5,221 nucleotides of DNA from Kiritimatiellia bacterium (GTDB taxonomy: Bacteria > Verrucomicrobiota > Kiritimatiellia > RFP12 > UBA1067). Positions 1 to 5,221 of this stretch are shown here, piece after piece. The DNA lies in the NCBI GenBank assembly GCA_016303225.1, contig JAEDMC010000192.1, forward strand, positions 1 through 5,221, read 5' to 3'. The position numbers and the translations under genes were made by a program. A model generated the notes under the pieces. That model did no database searches. It was not told the DNA's origin and saw only the letters and a list, made by a program, of their open reading frames with translations. The stretch's first letter is position 1. Each line of letters opens with the position of its first letter.

Positions 1-359
<359 letters not shown>

Positions 360-384
360 TTCCGTTTCCTTACTTATGGTTATG

Positions 385-395
385 GTTTCAGTTAG
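385..395 (-). repeat. 11-base sequence shared with the rubrerythrin promoter (copy 1)
   Basis: On the plus strand this is GTTTCAGTTAG (CTAACTGAAAC as transcribed). It lies in the expected 5' leader of nifJ. An identical copy sits at 1141-1151 inside the rubrerythrin promoter, and its 8-base core TTTCAGTT recurs at 1022-1029, just before the rubrerythrin start codon. It is not palindromic. Its role is unknown; a shared regulator or leader element is possible but unproven. Confidence 0.45.
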
Positions 396-409
396 AAATA
401 GATTAGCAT

Positions 410-418
410 ATTATATCA
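410..418 (-). promoter_or_regulatory. Extended -10 promoter of nifJ
   Basis: On the minus strand TGATATAAT is a perfect extended -10 element (TGnTATAAT), with the TATAAT at 415-410. Transcription would start near 403, giving a leader of about 44 nt before the nifJ ATG. The place where a -35 box would sit (about 433-438) is inside the GC-rich terminator stem and reads GCACCC, so no -35 is visible. The TG extension probably compensates for this. The -10 overlaps the T-rich tail of the upstream terminator. Confidence 0.7.
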
Positions 419-448
419 TAAAACCGCCGCGCGGGTGCGCGGCGGTTT
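415..448 (-). terminator. Intrinsic terminator downstream of rubrerythrin
   Basis: A perfect 12-bp stem pairs AAACCGCCGCGC with GCGCGGCGGTTT (421-432 with 437-448) around a 4-base loop. On the minus strand it is followed by TTTTATGAT, and it begins 28 bases after the rubrerythrin stop codon. The very GC-rich stem and T-rich tail fit a Rho-independent terminator. On the plus strand the stem is followed by TTTGGGG, a weaker tail, and no plus-strand gene needs ending here. Confidence 0.9.
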
Positions 449-476
449 GGGGGAACTTCAATGTACCCGAACCGAC

Positions 477-1022
477 TTACTTGAAGTAGCGGTTGTAGAG
501 GCCCGTGAAGCCGGCGCCGTGGCGCGCCTCGTCCTTCGCCATCTCGTGGACGGTGTCGTGGATTGCGTCATAGCCGAGCTGCTTCGCGCGCTTGGCGATC
601 TCGAGCTTCGCCGCGCAGGCGCCCGCCTCGGCGTCCTTGCGCATCTCAAGGTTCTTCTTCGTCGAGTTCGTGACGACCTCGCCGAGGAGCTCCGCGAACT
701 TGGCCGCGTGCTCAGCCTCCTCGAACGCATAGCGCTTGAACGCCTCCGCAACCTCCGGATAGCCCTCGCGGTCCGCCTGACGGGACATCGCGAGGTACAT
801 GCCGACTTCGCAGCACTCGCCGTTGAAATGATCCTTGAGGCCCTGCGTGACCTCCGCGTCGTCGACCTTGCCGTCGCCGATCACGTGCTCGCACGCATAG
901 CCAGCCTTGCTCGGATCCTCCTTCTTGAACTTCGCACCCGGAACGCCGCACTGGGGGCACTTCTCAGGAGCCGCATCGCCTTCATACACATACCCGCACA
1001 CGGGGCAAACCCACTTCGCCAT
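477..1022 (-). CDS. rbr: Reverse rubrerythrin (NADH peroxidase-type, rubredoxin domain at the N-terminus)
   Basis: A cytoplasmic non-haem iron protein of 181 residues that reduces hydrogen peroxide (and oxygen in clostridial relatives) with electrons that reach its rubredoxin centre from NADH through partner reductases. The order is the 'reverse' one. A rubredoxin-type FeCys4 domain comes first (C6-x2-C9-G and C22-x2-C25-G, residues 1-33), followed by a four-helix ferritin-like diiron domain (about 53-181). Likely iron ligands are E69 in GECCEVG, E102 and H105 in FEEAEHAAKF, E132 in AEAGAC, and E165 and/or E160 with H168 in HEMAKDEARHG. All expected positions are present. Length matches the clostridial reverse rubrerythrins. 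The start at 1022 is chosen because MAKWVCPVCGY is the canonical beginning and AAAGGAAAGGAAAA precedes it; an in-frame ATG at 1076 would add 18 residues with no family match and would read through the ribosome-binding region. It is a single gene with its own promoter and terminator, next to oxygen-sensitive PFOR. Confidence 0.96.
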   Translation of the reverse strand: MAKWVCPVCGYVYEGDAAPEKCPQCGVPGAKFKKEDPSKAGYACEHVIGDGKVDDAEVTQGLKDHFNGECCEVGMYLAMSRQADREGYPEVAEAFKRYAFEEAEHAAKFAELLGEVVTNSTKKNLEMRKDAEAGACAAKLEIAKRAKQLGYDAIHDTVHEMAKDEARHGAGFTGLYNRYFK

Positions 1023-1041
1023 TTCAGTTTTCCTTTCCTTT

Positions 1042-1093
1042 TTGGCTGTTCTTGGTTCCCGCCTTCCAGTAGCCAACGCAACACTCGTTGCGT
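1042..1093 (-). promoter_or_regulatory. Two adjacent inverted repeats in the rubrerythrin leader
   Basis: The predicted leader of about 100 nt contains a perfect 7-bp hairpin, ACGCAAC/GTTGCGT with a 4-base loop (1076-1082 with 1087-1093). Immediately after it lies a 6-bp stem, TTGGCT/AGCCAA (1071-1076 with 1042-1047), closing a loop of about 23 nt. The second stem ends just before the purine-rich ribosome-binding region (1029-1041). No T-run follows, so it does not look like a terminator. I do not recognise a known riboswitch class. Confidence 0.45.
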
Positions 1094-1131
1094 AGCAGAG
1101 TCAGGCAAGTACTTTCTTGTGATTGGTTGGT

Positions 1132-1160
1132 AGTATAGCAGTTTCAGTTAGGCCAGTAAA
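1132..1160 (-). promoter_or_regulatory. Sigma70-type promoter of rubrerythrin
   Basis: On the minus strand a -35-like TTTACT (1160-1155, 4 of 6 bases match TTGACA) is followed after exactly 17 bp by TATACT (1137-1132, 5 of 6). A TG sits one base upstream of the -10 (TGCTATACT), making an extended -10. Transcription would start near 1125, leaving a leader of about 103 nt. The shared 11-base sequence at 1141-1151 lies within the spacer. Confidence 0.7.
1141..1151 (-). repeat. 11-base sequence shared with the nifJ leader (copy 2)
   Basis: This copy of GTTTCAGTTAG (plus-strand reading) is identical to the one at 385-395. It lies between the -35 and -10 elements of the rubrerythrin promoter, where a bound regulator would block RNA polymerase. 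In nifJ the copy is downstream of the start point, so positional logic differs between the two. Confidence 0.45.
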
Positions 1161-1170
1161 GTGGGCTTCT

Positions 1171-1202
1171 GCCGAAGGCTTCGCCTGATGTGCGCCGAAG
1201 GC
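1171..1202. repeat. Direct repeat GCCGAAGGC with an internal near-complement
   Basis: GCCGAAGGC occurs at 1171-1179 and again at 1194-1202. Between them, GGCTTCG (1178-1184) can pair with CGAA-G-GCC of the second copy, with one bulged base, giving a modest hairpin of about 7 bp. It lies upstream of the rubrerythrin -35. It may be part of a tRNA transcript 3' structure or simply chance; no function is assigned. Confidence 0.4.
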
Positions 1203-1244
1203 CAACCCGCCCTCCCGGGCAGCGTGAAACGAATCGTGGGGTAA

Positions 1245-1268
1245 TTTGTGCGGTCTTTTGTGCGGTGT
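1245..1268. repeat. Two-copy 12-base tandem repeat
   Basis: Two consecutive 12-base units on the plus strand, TTTGTGCGGTCT (1245-1256) and TTTGTGCGGTGT (1257-1268), differ at one base. A looser T-rich unit starting TTTCGG follows. The 12-base spacing is close to one helical turn. It lies in non-coding DNA after the tRNA-Arg gene. Function unknown. Confidence 0.6.
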
Positions 1269-1325
1269 TTTCGGTTTCTTTCGTTGCACCGCCTCTCGGC
1301 TATGCCCTTGTTTATTGGGCTTTAT

Positions 1326-1402
1326 TGGTGCGACTGACTGGGATCGAACCAGCAACCTTCGGCTTCGGAGGCCAACGCTCTATCCAATTGAGCTACAGTC
1401 GC
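1326..1402 (-). tRNA. tRNA-Arg (anticodon CCG), CCA encoded
   Basis: The 77-nt minus-strand sequence folds into a full cloverleaf. The acceptor stem GCGACTG pairs perfectly with CAGTCGC, with discriminator A (1329) and encoded CCA (1328-1326). The D arm is GCTC/GAGC around AATTGGATA. The anticodon arm is TTGGC-CTCCGAA-GCCGA, in which the 7-base loop puts CCG at 34-36. The variable loop is 5 nt. The T arm is GCTGG-TTCGATC-CCAGT, with one G-U pair at its base. Anticodon CCG reads the arginine codon CGG. The gene stands alone, between ftsI and rubrerythrin, with its own promoter immediately upstream. Confidence 0.97.
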
Positions 1403-1416
1403 AAAAAGGTGCGGGT

Positions 1417-1425
1417 ATTATATCA
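1417..1425 (-). promoter_or_regulatory. Extended -10 promoter of tRNA-Arg
   Basis: TGATATAAT on the minus strand is a perfect extended -10 element (TATAAT at 1422-1417). Transcription would start near 1410, only about 8 nt before the mature tRNA 5' end. No -35 match is visible at 16-18 bp spacing. The stretch after the -10 begins ACCCGC, a GC-rich discriminator like those of stringently controlled stable RNA promoters. Stringent control here is inference. Confidence 0.7.
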
Positions 1426-1512
1426 TATTTTCCGACCGCGGATGTGATCGTGTGGATGCCGACCTTGACGCCCCAGGCCTTCGCCGCCATCGCGCCTGTT
1501 CACATTCGTTGT

Positions 1513-3354
1513 TTAGTCCTCCGCATTCTCCGTATTATTGGTTTCGTATTTGAGCGCGCGCTCGTTCATGACCGCGTCGAACTCGTCTTCGTCAGCGAAC
1601 TCGAGAAGCTCGTCGGGACGGTCTGGCGGAACCATGAGATAGCGAAGCGAAGCCATGGCGATGCGCTTGAAGACCGGACCGGCCGAATTGCCGCCCTGGT
1701 GGAACTTCGTGCGCTGATCGAAGTCCAGCGTCACGAGGATGACGAGATGCGGATCCAAAGCCGGGACGATGCCGCAGAAGGACGCCCGGTAAAGTCCTTC
1801 CTGATAGCGTCCGTTCAGGGCCTTCTGGGCCGTGCCCGTCTTGCCCGCGACCGAATAGCCGCGGATCGCCGCACGACGCGCCGTACCCTCCTTAGAGGCA
1901 ACTCCCATCATGACCTCGCGCATCGTACGGGCCGTCGCGGCCGAAACGGCCCGACCGACCGACTCGGGTTCGTGCCGGTACGATTCGATGCCGTTCGCCT
2001 CGACAATCCGCTCGACGAGATAGGGCTTCATCCGGAGGCCGTCGTTGGCGATCGCCTGGTAGGCGCTCGCGAGCTGGATGCCGGTCACGGCGACGAACTG
2101 TCCGATTGCGGCACGCGACTGCGAGGCCTTGTCCCACATCCGCTTGCGGGGGTTCGGCAGGATGCCGTACTGCTCGCCTGGAAGCTCGATGCCTGTGAGC
2201 TGTCCGAAACCGAACTTCCGCATGGCGTCATGGAGACGCAACGGACCGAAGTCGTAGCCGAGCTTGCCGATGACGATATTCGACGAGTGGACGATGGCGT
2301 CCTTCACCGTCATCGTCGGTTCCCATACGTGCGATCCGTCGCCCGGCAACCTGTAGTAGTTTGGGTCGTCCCGATTCGTCCGGTAGACGGAGTTGGGACG
2401 GACGAAGCCGGCGTCGATGGCCGCCGCCGCGGTAATTACCTTCATCACGGAACCCGGTTCGTAAATGAAACTGACCGCCCGGTTGATCTTCGCGTTGTCG
2501 GGAACGTGTCCGAAGGACAGCGGCTCGAAGTCCGGCATGGAGGCCATTGCCAACACGGCACCCGTGCGGGAGTTCATCACAATGCACCAGCCAGAACCCG
2601 CGCCATACTCCCCGATACCCCACTTGAGCGCATCCTCGGCCTCGAACTGGATGTTGTGGTCAATCGTCAGGTACACGTCCGCGCCGGGAATCGGATCAAT
2701 TGAGACCTTCCGCTTGTCATAAAGCTCCCGGCCCCGTGCGTCGCGCATGCCCTGAATCGTTCCGGGCGTGCCCGTCAGCTCGCGGTTGAACCGCTGCTCG
2801 ATGCCAGCCGACCCGCAATGCTCGGCATTGACGCTTCCGAGCACATGGCACAGGCGGCGACCGTGCAGATACTGACGGACCTGATGGTCACTGATGGCAA
2901 CCCCGGCGACCAACCTCGAATCAGCCAGCGTGCGATGGGCGTCCGGATCGGTGGACAGCGCCAGGAACTGACTGCGGTAGCCTCGCTTGGGCTTCGAAAC
3001 AGCCATACCCAGCACCCGCCGATACCCCAGGCCAAGCGCATCGGCAATCGTCTTGACAATCGCCTCTCGCGGGCGCCGCGGTTCGCCGCGACGACGGACG
3101 ACTGCATTGGTCAACGCCACCGGATCAAGACGGTATTCCCAATACGGCACCGACTTGGCAAACGGATAGTTTTTGCCATACGCGGAATAGACCGATCCGC
3201 GCCTTGCCAAAAGCTCGCGCTTGAAGAAATAGTCCGGTGCGCTAACTTCGGGATCAAGATGCGCCTTGACCAGGCACATGGTCGAATAGGCCGCGAAAAC
3301 GAAAAGGCAGATGACCGGGAACCAGAACCGCCAATTCTCTCCCCGCATCGGCAT
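1513..3354 (-). CDS. ftsI: Division-specific peptidoglycan transpeptidase FtsI (PBP3, class B penicillin-binding protein)
   Basis: This membrane-anchored DD-transpeptidase cross-links septal peptidoglycan, working with FtsW and the FtsQLB complex. From the ATG at 3354 it has 613 residues. Only a few residues precede a single membrane segment (about 8-30), typical of a class B PBP. Next comes the N-terminal non-catalytic dimer domain starting with RRGSVY (51-56). The transpeptidase domain carries all three active-site motifs: S302-V-M-K305 (acylated serine), S357-S-N359, and K505-T-G-T508. An acidic tail follows; there is no PASTA domain. The same frame stays open upstream to an ATG at 3504, but that extension is arginine/proline-rich, lies inside ftsL and would bury the membrane anchor, so I reject it. 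ATG 3348 is a possible alternative. No strong Shine-Dalgarno is visible; the start is 4 nt after the ftsL stop, which suggests coupling. FtsI rather than another class B PBP is inferred mainly from the gene order. Confidence 0.94.
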   Translation of the reverse strand: MPMRGENWRFWFPVICLFVFAAYSTMCLVKAHLDPEVSAPDYFFKRELLARRGSVYSAYGKNYPFAKSVPYWEYRLDPVALTNAVVRRRGEPRRPREAIVKTIADALGLGYRRVLGMAVSKPKRGYRSQFLALSTDPDAHRTLADSRLVAGVAISDHQVRQYLHGRRLCHVLGSVNAEHCGSAGIEQRFNRELTGTPGTIQGMRDARGRELYDKRKVSIDPIPGADVYLTIDHNIQFEAEDALKWGIGEYGAGSGWCIVMNSRTGAVLAMASMPDFEPLSFGHVPDNAKINRAVSFIYEPGSVMKVITAAAAIDAGFVRPNSVYRTNRDDPNYYRLPGDGSHVWEPTMTVKDAIVHSSNIVIGKLGYDFGPLRLHDAMRKFGFGQLTGIELPGEQYGILPNPRKRMWDKASQSRAAIGQFVAVTGIQLASAYQAIANDGLRMKPYLVERIVEANGIESYRHEPESVGRAVSAATARTMREVMMGVASKEGTARRAAIRGYSVAGKTGTAQKALNGRYQEGLYRASFCGIVPALDPHLVILVTLDFDQRTKFHQGGNSAGPVFKRIAMASLRYLMVPPDRPDELLEFADEDEFDAVMNERALKYETNNTENAED

Positions 3355-3358
3355 GATG

Positions 3359-3796
3359 TCAACGACGGCTCGTGCGACGATAGGCCGCACGGGCGGGTTT
3401 ACGTGCAGAGGCGGAGACGCTTCCCAGAATGGCCTCATTGCGCGCCTTGGCCTTGGCAAGGGAAATCTGACCGCGACGGGGCGATCCGTTCTCCATCCGG
3501 ACAATCTGATCTGCGCGCGGCGTTTTCATCGCCAGGCCGTGACGGAGAAGCGCCCCCTCAATCTTCTCTGGCGTCTTCAATTCTTCCCAGCGCGTCGACT
3601 CGCGCAGCAACGCGTCGTCGAGTTTCGCAATATCACGTTCCCTTGCACCCTTCTGGTTCTGAAGTTGCGTACAGCTGTGCAAGGAGAGAATGTAAAGAAT
3701 GACCATGACGAAAAAAGACAGAAGGATCGCTCCGAAGCGCAGCGTGTTCGTCGCCATGACGGACATCTTCTTCGACATCTTCCGGTTTTTTCTCAT
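3359..3796 (-). CDS. ftsL: FtsL-like cell division protein
   Basis: FtsL is a small bitopic membrane protein that pairs with FtsB and FtsQ and helps activate FtsWI at the septum. This 145-residue protein has the expected plan: a short, very basic cytoplasmic start (MRKNRKMSKK), one hydrophobic segment (about 19-40, FGAILLSFFVMVILYILSL), and then a charged stretch with heptad-like spacing suited to a coiled coil (about 42-75). A conserved-looking GLAMKTPRADQIVRM (87-101) resembles the 'G...P...Q' region after the coiled coil in FtsL proteins. The arginine/alanine-rich C-terminal tail (about 105-145) is longer than in the E. coli protein (121 residues) and probably poorly ordered. Its ATG overlaps the rsmH stop (ATGA). 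FtsL sequences are poorly conserved, so the name rests on topology plus position between rsmH and ftsI. The function is inferred, not read from a catalytic motif. Confidence 0.82.
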   Translation of the reverse strand: MRKNRKMSKKMSVMATNTLRFGAILLSFFVMVILYILSLHSCTQLQNQKGARERDIAKLDDALLRESTRWEELKTPEKIEGALLRHGLAMKTPRADQIVRMENGSPRRGQISLAKAKARNEAILGSVSASARKPARAAYRRTSRR

Positions 3797-4701
3797 TTTT
3801 CCGTCTCTTCCGTTTTTTCAATGATCCGAAGCTTCGCGCTTCGCGATCGGGGATTAAACCCCACTTCTTCATCACCGGCGACAACGGCCTTTCGCGTGAT
3901 CGCCAGTGCCCGTGGCTTGACTCCTTCCCATCGCTCGCCGCCCTGCTGCAGCGAAATCATCCGTCCCACGTGGTCCGCAAAGAACCTCTTCACGAACCGG
4001 TCCGTAAGACTCTCGAAGGTGATGACCGCGAACCTGCCACCCGGCTTCAGGATTTTCATCCCTCCCTCGAGTGCCCGTTTGAGGCCGCCCATCTCGTCAT
4101 TCACCTCCATGCGGAGCGCCTGGAAGACACGCGTGGCCGGATGGTGACCGCCGCGCCTCCCGAGAAGCCCCCCGATGAAATCGGCCAGTTGCAAGGTGCT
4201 TACGAACCGCTGGCCCTTCTCATCCCTGGCCCGCAGAATCGCTTTCGCTATCTGGCGGGCCCTAGGTTCCTCGCCCCATTCGCGGAAGATCTCTTCCAAT
4301 CGTTCAGCGCTTTCGAAATTCACCAGATCAGCCGCCGTTATGCCGCCCGACCGATCCATCCGCATGTCAAGGGGTCCGTCGCGGAGAAAGCTGAACCCAC
4401 GTCCGGCTTCATCCAGCTGAGGACTCGAGACACCCAAGTCCAACAGAACCCCGTCGACACATTCCCAACCGCTCTCATGTGCAATCCTCTCAATCTCTCC
4501 GTGGTTGCCCTTCACCACCTTCAGGCCCCCGGCGGCAGCCACTGCCGCATCGTCGCGGTCGATGCCGAGAACCTCTCCCCCTCTTCTGACGATCTCCCGC
4601 GAATGCCCCCCGCGGCCGAACGTCCCGTCCACATACCTGCCGCCCTTCTTGACCGCGAGACCATCAACGGTCTCCTTCAGCAATACGGGCACGTGTTCCA
4701 T
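3793..4701 (-). CDS. rsmH: 16S rRNA (cytosine-1402-N4)-methyltransferase RsmH (MraW)
   Basis: This cytoplasmic SAM-dependent enzyme methylates N4 of C1402 in the ribosomal P site of 16S rRNA. The 302 residues match the family length (313 in E. coli). It opens with the canonical MEHVPVLLKETV. It then shows the SAM-binding motif DGTFGRGGHS (25-34) with the acidic GIDRD (46-50), LLDLGVSSPQLD (86-97), GFSFLRDGPLDMRMD (102-116), PATRVFQALRMEVNDE (188-203), GGRFAVITFESLTDRFVKRFF (221-241), and the C-terminal NPRSRSAKLR (283-292). The ITFESLTD stretch replaces the usual ISFHSLED, a loss of the family histidine at position 230. An upstream in-frame ATG at 4728 would add nine residues inside mraZ; MEHVPVLL is the family start. 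A GGAGG lies about 12 nt upstream, within the mraZ end. It is separated from mraZ by one base and overlaps ftsL by four. Confidence 0.96.
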   Translation of the reverse strand: MEHVPVLLKETVDGLAVKKGGRYVDGTFGRGGHSREIVRRGGEVLGIDRDDAAVAAAGGLKVVKGNHGEIERIAHESGWECVDGVLLDLGVSSPQLDEAGRGFSFLRDGPLDMRMDRSGGITAADLVNFESAERLEEIFREWGEEPRARQIAKAILRARDEKGQRFVSTLQLADFIGGLLGRRGGHHPATRVFQALRMEVNDEMGGLKRALEGGMKILKPGGRFAVITFESLTDRFVKRFFADHVGRMISLQQGGERWEGVKPRALAITRKAVVAGDEEVGFNPRSRSAKLRIIEKTEETEK

Positions 4702-4702
4702 C

Positions 4703-5188
4703 TCAGAAGCCAACCTCCGCAAGCGCACTTGCGAGCGCCGCTTGATCCACCGTCTCCGCCGGAGCGAGCGCCGCCGGATCCCACAGCTTGACCATCCGGA
4801 CCGAACCCAGCATCGCGACCGTCGTCGTCAAGTTCGCAAACTGAAGGAGCTTGTCGCTGATGCGGATTCTTCCCTGACTGTCAAGCGAGGGCATCTCGGA
4901 ATTCGCACCGATGATCTGCAACACGCGATTGGACGCCGGATCAAAGAGCGCCTTCTCACGCAGCTTCTCTAAGCGCGAATCCATCTCGGCAACGGGAACC
5001 AAGTCGAGACAGCGCTCAACCGGATCGGCAATGACGTAGACGTAGGCAGGATTCCCCATCACCGCCCGCCATTCACTAGGTATGGTGAAGCGCTTCTTGG
5101 GATCGAGCGCATGATCGAAACGCCCCATCAGGGCGCCCGAACGGGCACTCGCCTCCATCGTCACACACTGCTCTGCCTTCTTTGACAT
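4703..5188 (-). CDS. mraZ: Transcriptional regulator MraZ
   Basis: MraZ is a ring-forming DNA-binding protein that in studied bacteria binds short direct repeats upstream of its own gene and adjusts dcw operon expression. Two SpoVT/AbrB-type half domains are visible: FDHALDPKKRFTIPSEWR (24-41) and SLDSQGRIRISDKLLQFA (101-118), each with the family's D-x-K/Q-x-R core. At most 161 residues, against about 150 in the family. The start is uncertain. The ATG at 5188 gives the longest frame, but the -10 box at 5200-5205 would leave a leader of only about 5 nt. ATG 5158 (MEASARSG) would have a leader of about 35 nt, and ATG 5128 (MGRFDHAL) best fits the usual family beginning. None has a good Shine-Dalgarno at standard distance. 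Residues 1-20 have no recognised match. As first gene of the operon its promoter should also serve rsmH, ftsL and ftsI. Confidence 0.94.
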   Translation of the reverse strand: MSKKAEQCVTMEASARSGALMGRFDHALDPKKRFTIPSEWRAVMGNPAYVYVIADPVERCLDLVPVAEMDSRLEKLREKALFDPASNRVLQIIGANSEMPSLDSQGRIRISDKLLQFANLTTTVAMLGSVRMVKLWDPAALAPAETVDQAALASALAEVGF

Positions 5189-5199
5189 TTCGTGACACT

Positions 5200-5205
5200 A
5201 TTATA
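5200..5205 (-). promoter_or_regulatory. -10 box of the mraZ-rsmH-ftsL-ftsI operon
   Basis: TATAAT reads on the minus strand just upstream of mraZ, preceded by GTG. With usual spacing the -35 box would lie at or beyond the window edge, so only half of the promoter can be judged. Transcription would start near 5193. Two GGTG units ten bases apart (5219-5216 and 5209-5206) lie in the spacer. Confidence 0.55.
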
Positions 5206-5221
5206 CACCTTGCCCCACCAG

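Larger units (their letters stand above)
1161..1325. other. Non-coding stretch between tRNA-Arg and the rubrerythrin promoter
   Basis: No convincing gene is seen on either strand. Open frames here overlap the tRNA or lack any recognisable protein pattern. The stretch holds a weak 4-bp GCCC/GGGC hairpin just after the tRNA, a 12-base tandem repeat (1245-1268) and two copies of GCCGAAGGC (1171-1202). I see no clear intrinsic terminator for the tRNA: no stable stem is followed by a T-run on the minus strand. Confidence 0.6.

Noticed and set aside
435..1133. A 232-codon plus-strand open frame opposite rubrerythrin.
   Set aside because: It is leucine/arginine/alanine-rich antisense translation of a GC-rich gene. 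It starts within the terminator hairpin and crosses the rubrerythrin promoter.
1300..1325. A possible terminator for tRNA-Arg (GCCC/GGGC hairpin after the CCA).
   Set aside because: The stem is only 4 bp with a 9-base loop and no T-run follows on the minus strand, so it is too weak to call.
1101..1355. An 84-codon minus-strand frame overlapping the tRNA 3' half.
   Set aside because: It begins inside the tRNA, is low-complexity, lysine/histidine/proline-rich, and runs through the rubrerythrin promoter.
1326..1402. The tRNA-Arg 3' end as an integration site for a mobile element.
   Set aside because: No integrase gene, no repeated tRNA 3' end and no foreign-looking genes are present in the window.
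1380..1490. A 36-residue minus-strand reading frame starting ATGGCGGCGAAG between ftsI and the tRNA.
   Set aside because: It ends inside the tRNA and contains the tRNA promoter, and its product resembles nothing I know. AGG five bases before the ATG is the only support. It could be a remnant, but the sequence does not show it.
1246..2703. A 485-codon plus-strand open frame over the tRNA and ftsI.
   Set aside because: It is a shadow of high GC content opposite ftsI. It runs through the tRNA and has no domain pattern, while the minus strand carries full PBP motifs.
3355..3504. Upstream in-frame extension of ftsI (50 extra residues).
   Set aside because: It is rich in arginine and proline, overlaps ftsL, and would place the membrane anchor more than 55 residues in. 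The start right after the ftsL stop fits class B PBP topology.

Overview
This window comes from a bacterial chromosome that is GC-rich in its genes and AT-rich only in the short promoter regions. Every gene I can support lies on the minus strand, so transcription runs from high to low coordinates. Pyruvate:ferredoxin oxidoreductase next to a reverse rubrerythrin points to a strict or near-strict anaerobe. The division proteins (MraZ with an N-terminal extension, a divergent FtsL, an FtsI without PASTA domains) and the strong GC bias make me lean towards the PVC group (Kiritimatiellota/Verrucomicrobiota-like gut or sediment anaerobes). That placement is an impression from sequence style, not a phylogeny.

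Right half (about 5205 down to 1513): the start of a division and cell wall (dcw) operon in its classic order, mraZ - rsmH (mraW) - ftsL - ftsI. The genes are packed tightly: mraZ and rsmH are 1 nt apart, rsmH and ftsL share an ATGA overlap, and ftsL and ftsI are 4 nt apart. This suggests one transcript with translational coupling. A -10 box lies just upstream of mraZ at the right edge; its -35 would fall outside the window. In the classic cluster murE, murF, mraY, murD and others follow ftsI. Here the cluster stops at ftsI and a tRNA gene follows.

Middle (about 1512 down to 1023): a complete tRNA-Arg (anticodon CCG) with encoded CCA and its own extended -10 promoter. After it comes a roughly 300-base non-coding stretch with short repeats and the promoter and structured leader of the next gene.

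Left part (1022 down to 1): a reverse rubrerythrin (peroxide-reducing diiron/rubredoxin protein), its intrinsic terminator, a promoter overlapping that terminator, and the first 119 codons of pyruvate:ferredoxin oxidoreductase (nifJ), which runs off the left edge. The two fit functionally: PFOR is a central, oxygen-sensitive enzyme of anaerobic metabolism, and reverse rubrerythrin removes peroxide/oxygen that would inactivate such enzymes.

I found no mobile element, CRISPR array or clearly novel gene system. The points worth a second look are regulatory: a terminator and promoter sharing bases, a 12-base identical -10 region at two promoters, an 11-base sequence shared by the rubrerythrin and nifJ control regions, and a structured rubrerythrin leader.
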